Below are positions 36,121 through 48,500 of a stretch of 64,000 bases of DNA, one piece after another. This stretch comes from Acanthopleura granulata (Eukaryota > Mollusca > Polyplacophora > Chitonida > Chitonidae), in the NCBI GenBank assembly GCA_016165875.1, contig JABBOT010000013.1:12063435-12127434 (forward strand). Reading direction: 5' to 3'. A program made the translations under genes and the position numbers. Every line of letters begins with the position of its first letter. The first letter of the stretch is position 1. Below the pieces are notes generated by a model, which saw nothing but the letters and a program-made list of their open reading frames with translations, did not search any database and was not told the origin of the DNA.

Positions 36121-36129
36121 AAAGATAAA

Positions 36130-36390
36130 TGACTGATGTAAAGCCACGGTTTATTTGTTGACATATCCCATGCCGGAACTGTTTCGACTGTAAGCACTTC
36201 GCAGCGAAATGTTCCACCTTGATCACCAACGACACAACCTTCTCGTCACGGACTCGCATCTGGTCAGATTCCCTCTCCATGTGTAACTGCTCACAGTGTG
36301 ACTTGACTTTAAGCGACATTGGAATTAACCTCGTTCATTTTCACTTCAAGAAACTGTGTAGATTCGAGTGAGAGAGACATATCGTTGTGC
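36130..36390 (-). pseudogene. Coiled-coil-like coding segment with a probable frameshift
   Basis: Two overlapping minus frames read as one protein if shifted by one base near 36310. The upstream part ends in FLEVKMNEVNSNVA. The downstream part begins MSLKVKSHCEQLHMERES and continues for about 50 residues with heptad-like spacing and many G/C third positions. Such segments occur in coiled-coil genes and in LINE ORF1 proteins; no RNA-binding domain follows. A poly-pyrimidine acceptor at about 36110 starts a copy of module I. It could also be an ordinary exon with a short upstream ORF. Confidence 0.3.
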
Positions 36391-36923
36391 GCTGTGCATG
36401 TCGCTGTTGAAATCGAAAGTGAATGTCTTCTCGCCAAATGTGAAATTATTCTCGTGATTTTCTGTTTTACCACACACGTCAGCCTAAATAACGTTTCAAG
36501 GGTGTCTGTAGTTGTAATATGTAAATATCTCATCATCATCATGGCGTCATTTCTTTAAAAGTGCTGTAAGCTCTATAAGCATGTGTTCGGTTTGTACTTT
36601 CATCTATGTATACCTCTGCCGGCGCATAGCAATATGCTACTTCTCAGCTACCAGTTAAAACTCCTCTGGTTTTATACTGAAGAACATTAGGTAGTCCGTC
36701 ATTTTATGGCAGGGATAATTTTGCCATTTCTAATGTTGTTAGAACAGGTAAAACTTTAAGTGTAATGGTTCTTACATGCTGTTGCGATGTTTTTAAATAT
36801 GTGCCAATAGGGCGCGTTGCATTAAATTCATTTGTCATAATTCAACTCATAATATGTCAGTGCGTAGCATCTACCTGTGTAACGTAAATACTTAAGGCGT
36901 TTTGTTTCTCTTGTTTTTTGTAG

Positions 36924-36989
36924 CTTTGGACCTCCTCATCACCGCGGCACCTTGTGATCATCATATGACTTCATATCTTCATTTCTTCA
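36924..36989 (+). CDS. Candidate short internal exon
   Basis: A 66-bp segment between a near-ideal acceptor (TTTCTCTTGTTTTTTGTAG) and a GTAAGT donor. One frame is open (21 codons, LDLLITAAPCDHH and onward). The region is isolated, with no neighbouring exon in matching phase identified. Confidence 0.25.
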
Positions 36990-37089
36990 GTAAGTCATAT
37001 CATCATTCGCAAGGAAGGAGTGGTTGGTTAACTCAGCTGATAATTTCCCCGCACATAGGAAGTGAGGCAGTACAACGTATCTGATACAT

Positions 37090-38690
37090 AATACAACATT
37101 CCAGTAATTTTATACCTGGTATATTATGATTAAAAAGGCATCAATCAAGCTGGAAATAACAAGTAACATGTTCGATGACAACGCTCACGAGATTACCTTC
37201 GACTAGAGGTAAAGCTGTGACGGCTATCGCAGTTGCAGTGTTTGGGTACTACTACTTTGCCGTTACCAGATTATTAGTTGACTTATAGACGCCTCTTTCA
37301 ACGTGAAAACGACCCCACTATTTTCAGCGGAACAACTGTTTGAAACAAGCAGTTCTGTCAACCGTAAACAACCCTATCCATAAAGCTTGTGTCATTATCT
37401 GACATGTTACTAACGAGTTATTTGGCGGGTGAAGTAATCAATTTCATTTTGTAAACACCGGGAAATACATTAGACGTGCGTACGCAATATACATCAAGTG
37501 AAAGAAAAGAAATGACGTCGTATGCCTCGAAGAAAATACAAACGAAAAAAATATACCTGTTATGCTATGATGCTGTATCTTTTGTAGAAATAGAGGTTTC
37601 TATAATGCGGCAATTATTGTAGTGATGTCATAAACTTTACAAGTATAAATTGGTGATGTCCTTATCCTTCAGGAAAAGAGATATCTCAGATCCGTCATAC
37701 CAGAATTGAAATTCCACTGCGTGTCGTTCCTGTAGAACCAATTTTTAATATTTTTGGAAGTTGTGATAAGAAAATACAAGGATCGCCTAAAAGTAGATCT
37801 GACATCTGTTTCGCCATTTTACGGACATGTAACGAGGGGTGTTGTGCGCTAACCACTCTGAAGGCAAGTCAACGTCAGCGACCATGCACATAAGTTGGAT
37901 ACCCTCGGGAACTGAACACAGAGGGCGAAATCAGTACGGAGATACATTCAAGACTGTACAACATTGTTTTAGGCGTTGAAGAGTTCTGGATCCAACTGAA
38001 TGCCTGTTCCGCCGTATTTCAGCCGAATCTGGAGACGACGGTGATTGACATTGATACACTATGTGTTGTGAAAATTTACCGGATTACAAAAAAAGTGTGG
38101 AAAAAAATACCTTACCACCAACAGAAATTTGGAAAATTGCAATCTTGTTTTACACCTGATATCGCTCGAGATTACCAAAGAGGTGTCCTTGACAAGGTTA
38201 TCAAACAACAAACGTCTCATAGCCTTGTTTTTCTTGTGTAGTCTAAAATGCCACCATTATTGCATCCTTTCATGGATCATGCCCACATGCTTACACCTAA
38301 AGATAGGAAACTTTTGTTCGAGGATTTCTTTAGGGAAGAAGAGTAATTGGGAAGGGAGTCCTGACGAAGCCGTTAAGGCACAATGTCATACAATATATTA
38401 CTTGTACATCGTGCACCAGGCTTGTTACATTTCCTTAATCACCTCCTGACCCTGTGAGCGATACCTGGGTGAATTTGGCACATTGGTCTCGATTGTGTTG
38501 TTACAGAGGTAATGGACAAACAAGCACTGGTATTCAGGGCGAGAAGATCACAGACCTAATCAGGATGACTCTGGGTTCATTTGCCCCTCTACCAACATGC
38601 CGATTAATACGGCTCATGTGCCTGAAACTAAGGAAAACATAGGAACAGATTACTAGTTAAAGTCTGTTATATATTAGCAAACTGCAAGAA
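37090..38690. other. Unresolved stretch
   Basis: No module, SINE or convincing exon. Confidence 0.4.
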
Positions 38691-38694
38691 GAAG

Positions 38695-38965
38695 AACAGC
38701 TGCTTGTTTTATGTTATTGTGTATTCATATGTTAAATGTGATGACAACATAGCACTTTGAGTAACTCTGGACCAGTGACGTCTAATAAATTACAATTAAC
38801 ATCATTATAACTTTTTTTCACTTAATTCTTCTAAGGCCATACTGCTAATGGGGGTGTAGGTTGTTACTCCTGAAACACTTTCATGAACAGTGAGAATAAA
38901 ACCCTAACTGAGGTAAACTGACAAGAGGCCGGATTTCAGCGGCAATTTACAAACTATCACACTGC
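38695..38965 (+). repeat. Module F, copy 4
   Basis: AATGTGATGACAACATAGCA through AACTGAGGTAAACTGACAAG and the GGCCGGATTTCAGCGG end. Confidence 0.65.
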
Positions 38966-39185
38966 ACTTAAGTCCCTTTAATTTTGTTCTCTGTTCCTTA
39001 AATCACAACTATTACAACTATAGGGTTCACATCCACAGTCATAGAACTAGGTCGGAAAAAAACAAGGCCTGCCATTATTGCGCGACATTTTTGTACTTAT
39101 GAGATTAAAGTTATCTGAGACTGGACTCAGTGTTGTTTAGTTAATCCACATTCTCAGTGACATCCATCAATCAGTTTAATTTTGT

Positions 39186-39333
39186 TCATTTATTTATTTA
39201 TTTTTTGGGGGGTGTTTTACGCCGTACTCCAGAATATTTCACTTACACGACGGCAGCCAGCATTATGGTGGGAGGAAATTGGCCTGAGCCTGGGGAAACC
39301 CACGACCATACGCAGTTCCTGGCAGATCTGATG
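39186..39333 (-). mobile_element. tRNA-derived SINE, 5'-truncated
   Basis: Tail, 3' end and most of the body; the sequence leaves the element near CAGATCTGATG. Confidence 0.75.
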
Positions 39334-39539
39334 AAAGATTCGGGTCATAAAACTCGCACAAGAGAAATAGCTTGACGTTAACCTTGCAGCTGATTTCAGT
39401 ACAGTATTTTATCTCCACCATATAATTGTATTTTGCTTGTTTTTTTTTCTTCCGAGACATCCAATACAAACTACTAATCATGCATTCCATTCCTTACATC
39501 CATTGCAGCCATTTAAACCATCTTCTAATACACACACGA

Positions 39540-39900
39540 ACGTGTCGTCAACCTGGAATTCTATGACCTTCACTTGTTTATCGGTTAGTCTTGCTTTGTA
39601 AGACAGCCTGGACAGGGTCTCGTGGGTGTGAGATCAATATATACTTTCCTGTGGAAAAAACCCATTTGTGTTATTGGCTAAAAGAGTTCATGAAGAAGTT
39701 AAAGCTTTCAGTGATGTGACTCTGTAACGGGAAACATGTCATAGAGATTGGTTTCCTTATCTCTAGTCCAACGGTGTTGGCAGGGAAGTTGAATAAGTCC
39801 CTTGCTTCCCTGGCGTGAAGCGGTAAAGTCGCCCAAAAGGCGACTCGACAGCCACAAAAGAGCAATCCTGTCACTCTAAAGAAGAGGGGATTAGGGAAGT
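39540..39900 (+). repeat. Module G, copy 3
   Basis: GGGTGTGAGATCAATATATAC and GGGAAGTTGAATAAGTCCC, with a small GTCGCC/GGCGAC hairpin at 39827-39843. Confidence 0.5.
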
Positions 39901-40414
39901 AGACATCAATGGCAGAGCAAAGCACTCAGAAACGCTTTGAAAACACACGCAATCTCGTTACAGGTGGTGTCTTCAGATCCTTTTGGAAGCCAAGGTTTAA
40001 GAGAAATTTAACACATGGCCAAAGGCGAGGAACTGTCGGTGGTACCCCGATGTCTAATTCTCGATTTAACATATCTACTTGTACACAGCATGAACGGATG
40101 TGTTTGCACAAAGGCAACTATCGCAACTGCTGACAGTCCTGACACGAATATGATTAGAGAGTTTGCAGCTTTTGAAGAACCCATGAATGTCCTAAATGTT
40201 CTCTAATTTAGGTATTCCCATCTGGACTCATATTATTGATCAGATGTCCATGAGACTTGAAACACAGGGTGGAGACAGTTACTGTGGCATGTTTAACTTT
40301 CGCCATTTTAACTGGGATCCGTGAAATCAGAAGTGAATTATTACTGTGAAATCTACTCCTGGTATAGTAATATAAACTCTGCAGTTCTATAACCACAATC
40401 CAATTGTTTCCTTT

Positions 40415-40485
40415 TTGGTTTTTGTTTTTTTTTTGTTTTGTTTTGTTTTTCGTTTGCTTGTTTGTTTGCTTGTTGTTGTTGATGT
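40415..40485 (+). repeat. T-rich low-complexity tract
   Basis: T runs with G interruptions, just before the inverted repeat at 40576. Confidence 0.7.
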
Positions 40486-40575
40486 ATAAGGGTTTTCTTG
40501 CTAAATTTTACACTTATGATTCTGTAATAATAGGTTGTGACTATATATTTTAAATATTGTGACTTTAAATATTGT

Positions 40576-40622
40576 GTCAAACGCTGACGTCATTTGTTCT
40601 CCAAATGACGTCAGCGTTTGAC
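40576..40622. repeat. Perfect 20-bp inverted repeat with two CRE sites
   Basis: Arms 40576-40595 and 40603-40622 are exact reverse complements around a 7-base loop. Each arm holds the palindrome TGACGTCA, at 40585-40592 and 40606-40613. CREB/ATF proteins are known to bind that octamer; binding here is inference. Confidence 0.85.
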
Positions 40623-40779
40623 CTAAATCTTGAGTGGTAGCCTGTGCTGTAGTTTCTCGAAGATATGGTGTTTATGAGATTTTAACGTCATTGTACATAG
40701 AGCATCCTTTCGGAAAAGAAATACCCACGTTTTAAGCATGTTTGCAAGTAAACCATCTAGATATTTCGATACACTAGTC

Positions 40780-40786
40780 TATATAA
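40780..40786 (+). promoter_or_regulatory. TATA box in LTR-like copy A
   Basis: TATATAA within AGTCTATATAAGAGTGGCG; position conserved in copy B. Confidence 0.4.
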
Positions 40787-41235
40787 GAGTGGCGAATTTA
40801 CAACCGTGGCAATCTCTTTACTCAGTAGTCCACTTATCTGGGATGTTGTTAATGGAGTGTTAGACTCCACTGTGTAAATTTGTTCTTCATTTTTGCTGTA
40901 CGCATGACACATGTGAGCGAGTGTGAAGCCATTTGCTATTTTTTTTTTTGAGACTTCATTTCTCAACTAGCATTGCTCATTGTCTCTTTCTGCTGTGGTG
41001 CCCCTGTTATCCCAATTCAAACTGGATATGACAGTGAACGGAGGTCTTTTCGTATTAAGCCTTATGATGAGTTCAATGAAGTGCGATGTGTTGCACTTCA
41101 GGAGTTTATCACAGCTGTATTTCTGTGGACTGAGACTTGCCTTATAAACTCCAGGTGTGTTTTGACCGGATTCTTGGTCTACTGTAATATTCGTATAAAG
41201 ACACTATATTCTTTATTATTGTTTTTATTGTTCTA

Positions 41236-41492
41236 AAAGGCTCAGTCGGTTAGCACGCTAACGTAGCCCAATGACCGAAGCCTCCCAACAATGCGCCCGC
41301 TGTGAGTTCAAGCCCAGCTCATGCTGGCTTCCTCTCCGGCCGTACGTAGGAAGGTCTGGCAACAACCCGCGGATGGTCGTGGATTTTCACCGGGCTCTGC
41401 CCGCTTTCCTCCCACCATAATGCCGGCCTCCGTCGCAATAGTGAAATATTCTTGAAAACGGCATAAAAAACACCAATGAAATAAATCAAATA
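41236..41492 (+). mobile_element. tRNA-derived SINE, nearly full length
   Basis: Head from GGCTCAGTCGG, B box GTTCAAGCCC, body, and 3' end with a short tail. It is inserted inside the first LTR-like repeat copy. Confidence 0.8.
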
Positions 41493-42294
41493 TTGTCTGC
41501 TGTATTGTGTGTAAGTTGCTCTGCTTGGATTATATTATTCAGTTATATGTATTGAACTATCTAGGTGTCCCTGTGTTTCTTTGTTTGATGTTGTGTAAGG
41601 CGTATGGCTCGCTGGGAATTTAGCAATCTGATTATTGTTTTTCGTCCCGGATTAGTAAGAGGAAAAACACAACACCACAATTAAATTCTAAACTTAATTG
41701 ACACATATACGTGGTGGTGTCTTACTACCGAAGTCTTACATATTAGAGTTGTTTGTCAACAATCCCACCACACCAATTATTTCATTGTATTTACTATTTA
41801 AGAACATTTCTTAAATTCATTCTGTCTGTATAGTATTTAGCATAGGGCTACATCGTAAAACCATAATCAGAGATATAATAGAAGGGTACTCTGGCGGTAT
41901 TCCAGCACGAAATTTGAACAACATATCAAGAATACCTGCGTGTGATTAAAGGCATATACTTGCACTTTTTACGCTCAATGATATAACGTATGAGTGACCA
42001 ACCCAGTTACCTTTTTTATCTTAGAAAGTGGATCAATCCAGGTCAAAGACATCAAAATCCGAGGTTACCGTGCAGCCCCGCAGAATCGGGTAGGCGTAGA
42101 TGACCTGGAGACTCCATAGGTACACTGATATTTATACACTCTAACATAAATTATCTTTCCTTCCAGCGTGTGTGCCTTTACTCATACTTCTGGCGGGCGA
42201 GAGTTATATAGGAAGAAAAAACGCGGACAAGTAAACAGATGCAAGGCGTGCGTTACTGATGACTGCACGGCTTTACAACCACATGTACAGAAGA

Positions 42295-42410
42295 AGTGAC
42301 GTCAGACAAAGGTTGTTTATAATGCGGATCATGCTGAAACGAATCTTTTGGAATTAAATAGGCCTACATTTGTTGAGGAAGACGATCTGAGTGGAATAGA
42401 CAGGAAAACA
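42295..42410 (+). repeat. Module H fragment
   Basis: GGTTGTTTATAATGCGGATC, GCTGAAACGAATC, and GTTGAGGAAGACGATCTGAG. Confidence 0.5.
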
Positions 42411-43059
42411 GCACATCCTAGATGTGCACTTTTCTCGGTGCTTCCCCAACTGAAATTGGGATGAGGGTATAAAATGTACCATGTGACCCCTCAGAAATGT
42501 TAGACAACTATTTCTGTTCGCATTTACTACAACTTGGGCGTTTAAGAAAAGTTTAAAAAAAACAATGGCTTAGACTATACAATAGGAAAAATAGAGGAGG
42601 TGGAAGTTTTCTAATTTAAGAAGCTCCTGATTAAAGGAGGGCTCGTTTGTACCTCCGTAACTCGGCAAGACAGGCGATCGGTAAGTTAAAATCAAACAAA
42701 ATTGCCTGACATTTTTGATAATTTACAGGACAAAGTTGAACTCTTTCTAACTTCTATGTCAAAAGAGTTCGAACTCGAAACTCTCCTATTGCGACGTCAT
42801 AATGTGATGGGTCACGCAGTGTGGGGTAAGCTACATCATTCGCAACATTTTCCTAAGACACCGAACGGTATATATTATTTTTTCCGTGTGTTGCAGTTTA
42901 TATGTGAGGAAAAGAACAATCCGTCTTGACAGTGAGGAAACTCCGAGGTCAAACAGTATAGCTCAATCAAAATTTAAAAAATGAACGAAAGATGTCACCA
43001 AACGAACTAAACGAACTTTACCAGCAAAAACACGTCGTGTGTATCACCCAAAAATACAT

Positions 43060-43340
43060 CAGGTTTAGTATGCCAATTAATCATGACACAATCTCATCCC
43101 ATCTCACCTCACAGGTTTCCGAGGTAGACAAGGTCATTCATTACAGGTGAGATCTTTTCTCATCAAGTAATTAGTGTCGTATAATTAGACCCGAGACAGA
43201 GGAAGCGACACGATATGATTATGATACGTGCCTGTAAGTGCAAAAGCCAGCCTACAAATAGCCAGTTAAATTATCTTTATAAGATTTAATGACACATCAC
43301 TGTAAACGGACGGAATGGCAAGGCTGTTTTGCCAACACTT
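43060..43340 (+). repeat. Module C, copy 3
   Basis: Matches copy 2 through AAGTAATTAGTGTCGTATAA and CACGATATGATTATGATACG. The TATA-like box has one change. Confidence 0.7.
43253..43260 (+). promoter_or_regulatory. Weakened TATA-like box in module C copy 3
   Basis: TACAAATA within CCAGCCTACAAATAG; one base departs from the other copies. Confidence 0.25.
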
Positions 43341-43959
43341 ATTTGAAAATGAGAATATACTGAAATACACCAGAAATTAACAATCTACTGTGTGTACAGA
43401 AAATATTAAAATGACTTTTTTTGTCAGTGCGAAACTTTTTGACCATGTTTATAAATGTGTAGGAACCAGTTTGAAGTGTACAATTGGTGTTAGTACCTCA
43501 GTATCGTGGCGTTGATGTATTGCAATGCTACGAAACTCAACTATTAACAACAATTTCTTTTAAAAGAAATCAACATGTCGCTGATAATGTTAGGAATCCG
43601 GTGATGCTTTATGGATTTATGTACCAACAGAAAGCCTGAGTTAAGAGCAAAGCTCCCTATACACAAGACTTAAAGCCGCGACACGACTCAACTGGTCTCC
43701 GACTGACATACGACTTTAAAACTGACCAGCATACACGTAACAACCGGGGGACAACTCCAGGCGAATCGCGTCGTTGTTGTGCATACAGGAACGTTCAGGA
43801 CCCAGTTCAACGGTCGACTTGAGTTGGACTGTGTCTTGGACTGTCTTGTACGGCGATCTTTAGATGTCAATGTTTTGTTCACATTCACGTATGGTGTATT
43901 CATCAGGGGTGTGATGTTACGAAACCTGTTTTTAAAATACCGTATTATATTTTTTCATT

Positions 43960-44950
43960 TGTTTTTGCGCTAACCGGGTCAGTATCTGACCTACATGTTT
44001 CCCTCTGTGTACGTGTTAGCCTGTACTGGAATTCAGTCGCGTGTTCTCGCGGTTTCTGTGTCTATGAGTTTCCTGCCATTGTACATAGAGCGCACATTCT
44101 GGAAAGACGTGTCTGTGTTGTAAGTATGTTTACGATCAAAGTATCCAGAATTTTCTCTACGTCAGTCTATAAATATGAGCGACGAAGTTGTGAAGCTCGC
44201 AGTCATTTTACTGATGTCCACTTCAGAGCAGTCTTTTACTCAAGTTCATTTGGCAGCAGTCATATTTACTCCCGTTCACTTAGAAGGACTTTGTGGGATT
44301 TGGAGATATCAGCTTTCGTGTCATTTGATGTAGGTCATTTTATCCTCCATTTTCGTATGTAGCACTTTTTGAGCTTGTGTTTCGCAACTTGCTATTGTGT
44401 TGGAGACGTTCTTTAGACGCTCATTGTCTCTTTGTGCAATTACCTACAATTCATCCCAGTTTATCCTGAAGGTGACTTTGTGTATATTTCCGAGGAGTGA
44501 AACATACATCGCCAGCCCGACATCACGGACGCTATTATCAACCGTCCACCAAGGAAAATTGCACCTTGCCGGGGAGTGGGATATATACCATCGTCGGCGT
44601 ATCGTGCCCACTGCTGTTTGTTACTTACAGAACTGTCATCTTTCGATTTGAGAATTGCCAAGGGCTGTAGATTCTATATATGCGTGGATGCCTTTGGAAG
44701 CCGGAATATTCCGGATATGGACGCTGTTATCAGTAAGAAGCTACATATTTTGTAATTATCTGTATTGTTTTTTTTTTTATATTATTGTCATTTGTACTAT
44801 TTGTCTATTTTGTTCAAATATATGTATACATGTGCCTTTGTTTGATCTTATGTAAGGCATATCGCTGTCTGAGTGTTGAACAAGCCATTTGTTTATCAGT
44901 TTTCTTCTGCGATAGTGGTACCCTTACAATGGTCAAATGAATTTCTACTC
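43960..44950 (+). repeat. LTR-like repeat, copy B
   Basis: Same landmarks as copy A in the same order. After the TATA box there are repeated CAGTC...TTCACTT phrases, as often seen in the R region of animal LTRs. Clear TG...CA ends and target duplications were not identified. Confidence 0.5.
44168..44175 (+). promoter_or_regulatory. TATA box in LTR-like copy B
   Basis: TATAAATA within AGTCTATAAATATGAGCG. Confidence 0.4.
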
Positions 44951-44959
44951 TAGGAGAAA

Positions 44960-47090
44960 GTGAGCGAGGATTCTCTACATGCTGAGATCGTCTCTAAATG
45001 CTCACGTCCACGCCGGATATACTTCTCCATAATTGCTCTTTTGTTTATTCTTCTTTCTTTTACGTTAGAACTATTGGCTACGTTTTCATCTGTGGGTGGA
45101 ATGATTTTATGGGTTTTTCCCCAGTTTGGTGTTCTCTTTAACTGTAATTGTTTCATTACGGTGAATAAACAAACGAATAAACACTGATAAGTTGGGTATA
45201 TGAGCAAATCTCCATTTATTAACGTAAACGGTTTAATTTGTCACCTTTAAAACATCTCCTCATACATACAACTTGAGCAAAAGTACGTCGGAATATTTCT
45301 TAACATAAATAGACGAACAAGACGTAGATTGCATATGTCATCCACACTATTACATTGCTCCACCTGGCAATGTCATTGTGTCAGATCTATTAGCAAATGT
45401 CTGATATAGGTAAACCACCTGGTCCGGCAATTACTTTAGGTCACGTGACTCAGAACCACAAGTAATCGTTTGAGTACATTAAAAATATTTCCTGCTTGTC
45501 CAAAGTGCCTAGGAAAAAATCGATTACCCATTTCAGTACGATATAAAACACACACAAAATATGCTCACACTGGAGAAAGTATTTGAGCTTAAAATTACAA
45601 AAGCACTGGGAATAAAGTTTAATGGAAATAGAATCATTGTATAGTAAGCAAAATGACGTAGCTTATAAAGTGGACAGACAATTATTGCATTTGAATATCA
45701 GTTAAACATGGCGTTTGTCTTTACCGTCTATCAAGTGTATGGCGGATGAGGTTTGATCAGTAAGGTGAAAACAGTATTGAAGTGTTTACTTTCGACTACA
45801 TAATTTAAAAATATTTAAAGGGAATCTCGTTAAACGCAACACAAAAGCTGACACCAATTTATACTAACTCTGATCACAAGAATTTTAGTCCAAATGCACG
45901 TGTGTCTTTTGCAGCAAGCACAGACAACCGCGGATGGAAAATTTTGCTTGTGTACAACATACTGTTTGTTCATGTTAAATCCAAGGCTCCAGCATCAGCA
46001 TGGTGGTTTCGTTATTCTTGTGAAAATATAATAACACACCTGCGTTTCGCCATGAATCTAGGTGTCGTTGCAGACATTCCTACATTAAATCAGCGAACAT
46101 AACGGATGTGGTTTGCTTTCGTAACTGAAGGTTCGCGCCTTGTTGATCCTAAAAACACAATTTCAGCAGATATAAAGAATCACTTTCTGTTGGTATTCTT
46201 TCAGTTAAGCTGCAAACCGATACTTTAGGTGGCATTTCCCTCCTGGATATTAACTTCAAGATTCATACAACTTTCAAATGTGCAAAATATGCACGTACAC
46301 AAATATATGTGCAGTAGAAATAAGACTTGGGCAACAGCATATTGTATATTAATCTAGCTATTGGGGAAGATGAACAAACATAAGCCATTACAAAAGGTGT
46401 TGTGAAACCCCAAAAAAATAGTGTAGTCTCAAACAAACTGGTCACATTCATGTCAATTATCTGGCTTCATCTCATTTATTATAATTAATTATTTGAAAAT
46501 TCAAACCATGCAATTAACGTTTTATGGAATTAATAAAGAGGACATGAAAAATGACGCAAAATACATGAACAAATGGTATTCATTATCAACGCTTGCTGTG
46601 TCATAAAATTAATATGGATAACATCCGATCACGACATAACAGTTGTCAACGAAAATCCGTCACTAGTGGAAAAATATAGTCACATAGTCATACATTTAAC
46701 ACAGGTGCCGAGGCATTCTTTCCGCCATTGCAGTTCTTGGCACACATGACCCACGCAGTATCACGTGTCCCGGGGGAAATGTCTATGGTACGATAATGAA
46801 CATTAATGAGATGTGAATATATTAATAAAATTTATAGTTAAACGTAAATATTAAAACTGTTTTGAGCATATTCCAACACATCTCCACGTACAGTTGCGAT
46901 AAAATCATCCATCAATTTCGCCCTGCTGATCAATATTTGCACTTGAATTCACCCATTTTCACACTTCATAAACATAATATCATTCAGGAAGTAATTCACT
47001 CGGTTCATGAATATAAAAGATAAGGTGATAAGTCACCGTTGCTCTTGAATACTTACATTATATTGGTCGTCAACACACACTTGACGAACC
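44960..47090. other. Unresolved AT-rich stretch
   Basis: Nothing recognised beyond scattered E-box (CACGTG) matches that are expected by chance. Confidence 0.4.
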
Positions 47091-47094
47091 AGAG

Positions 47095-48500
47095 CAATAT
47101 GCATCGATTCCACCTACACCCCACTCTTCTTTAAAGCACCTTGCCTGCGTTAAGGGAAAATCGCCCTCTCTTGGAGTTATCGGTCGATTGTCTATCACCA
47201 CTGTATTGATTTTCGGAGGTTTACGAAAGTACTTACAGGTACTCTTATCTTTATCCAATATAAACAGTCATACCATTTTTTTTTTGCCTGCTCGCTGTGA
47301 TTTTGAAGAGATGATGCAATTTTCTTTATGTGATCCTGGGACGCTCAAAGCAGATTATGATCTAAAAGACGGGAACAGAGCTCTGTTGAGCAAAAATCAG
47401 AAAAATGTTAGTTTTCGTCAGGTAACACGTTAGTAAAAGACGACAGGCTTATGGCCAGCCGAAGCAGTCATTTGATCAATGGAATTATTACTGTTAGACT
47501 TTTCCACCTGGCAACACTTGCTGAATCACTCTACATGAGCTAGACGGAAACGATTTTACAGAGTTATGCTGGATGAAACATGCCGGCTCTATTAGTAAAG
47601 AGGGTATTTCCTATTTGAAGGCACAAAGAGACAACCGGGTAAATGTTCCCAGTCATTTGGTTTCTAGTCTGAAGTTCCTTAACTGTCATCTATTGGTGAA
47701 CCAAAGAGACTGTTGGGAATGGGTGAGTTGAGATTCTCACCTCCAAAACTGAATATCTCACGGATACAGAGGAAGAGAAGCGGACGCAAAATGGATAAAG
47801 CCTATTCTTTGTCAACTTGTTCCAACTGGCCATTCATAACGGATTTGCTACAGGTCTGATTTTGCCCGTTTAATTACACAGCAATTAAAGAAATATTCAG
47901 AGTGGAACTCCTCACTATGTCACACTTTACCAAAACGAATGTGCAAAAGAAGGAGTTCGGGTTGAATCACAGAATAGCTTGGAAAGTTGTTCTTGGTGTG
48001 CATGACAAGTCACATTTTTACAAGGTCACTCCTCTATCGGCAGGTGCTACACCAATATTTAGAGATTCCAGTGAGAGGAAGTGCAGTATTGTGTCAGAGT
48101 GAGGTCGAGAATGCCTGTTGACAGCCTATTATGTCCGAGATATGAGCTTGTCCCAAATCCAGATCGATTCCTCCGAAAGAGACTTCCTTACTGTTCCCGC
48201 AAAGGAAGCTGAGTTTTTGGACTAGGTAGGTAGTTAAGAAGTCCCCGGCAAAACTATTAGCTCTGCAAGGAAAACCCATAAACCTAGAGGGCCAGAGAGC
48301 GCTTTAGGGCTCGTGGCTCTGGTGTTTTGTTCCGGGGCTACACATGAGCTACTGTACCCAGTTTATAAGGGTGTTGTCTGGAATGCCGTCTATAGCTGCA
48401 ACGCCCCTGTGGATTAACGCTCTGTGTCCTCGTTGTCAGGCACATTTGTGACGCATTGCCAGGATTCACATGATGATGTAATCGCAGTAATCCTCGTATT
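47095..48500 (+). repeat. Module E, copy 2
   Basis: Collinear with copy 1 over about 1.4 kb, with stretches of 40 or more nearly identical bases around 47940-47990. No SINE here. It lies 3' of the stop of the cysteine-rich gene. Confidence 0.75.
48094..48265 (-). other. Exon-like open frame in module E, copy 2
   Basis: Starts after GGGTTTTCCTTGCAG and stays open for about 56 codons to TGA at about 48099. The equivalent frame exists in copy 1. The changes between the copies are mostly amino-acid-changing, which argues against strong constraint. Confidence 0.3.

Larger units (their letters stand above)
40560..41690 (+). repeat. LTR-like repeat, copy A
   Basis: Shares with 43.96-44.95 kb: GTCAG..TGACCTA, GTAGCCTGTRCTG, CATTGTACATAGAGC, a TATA box with GTCTATA context, GCTCATTGTCTCTTT and TTTGTTTGATSTTRTGTAAG. 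A SINE interrupts it at 41236. No gag-pol frames are seen nearby. A solo LTR or another promoter-bearing repeat is possible. Confidence 0.5.

Noticed and set aside
44461..44661. YADD tetrapeptide suggesting reverse transcriptase
   Set aside because: No other reverse transcriptase motifs occur around it in any frame, and the frame lies in the LTR-like repeat.
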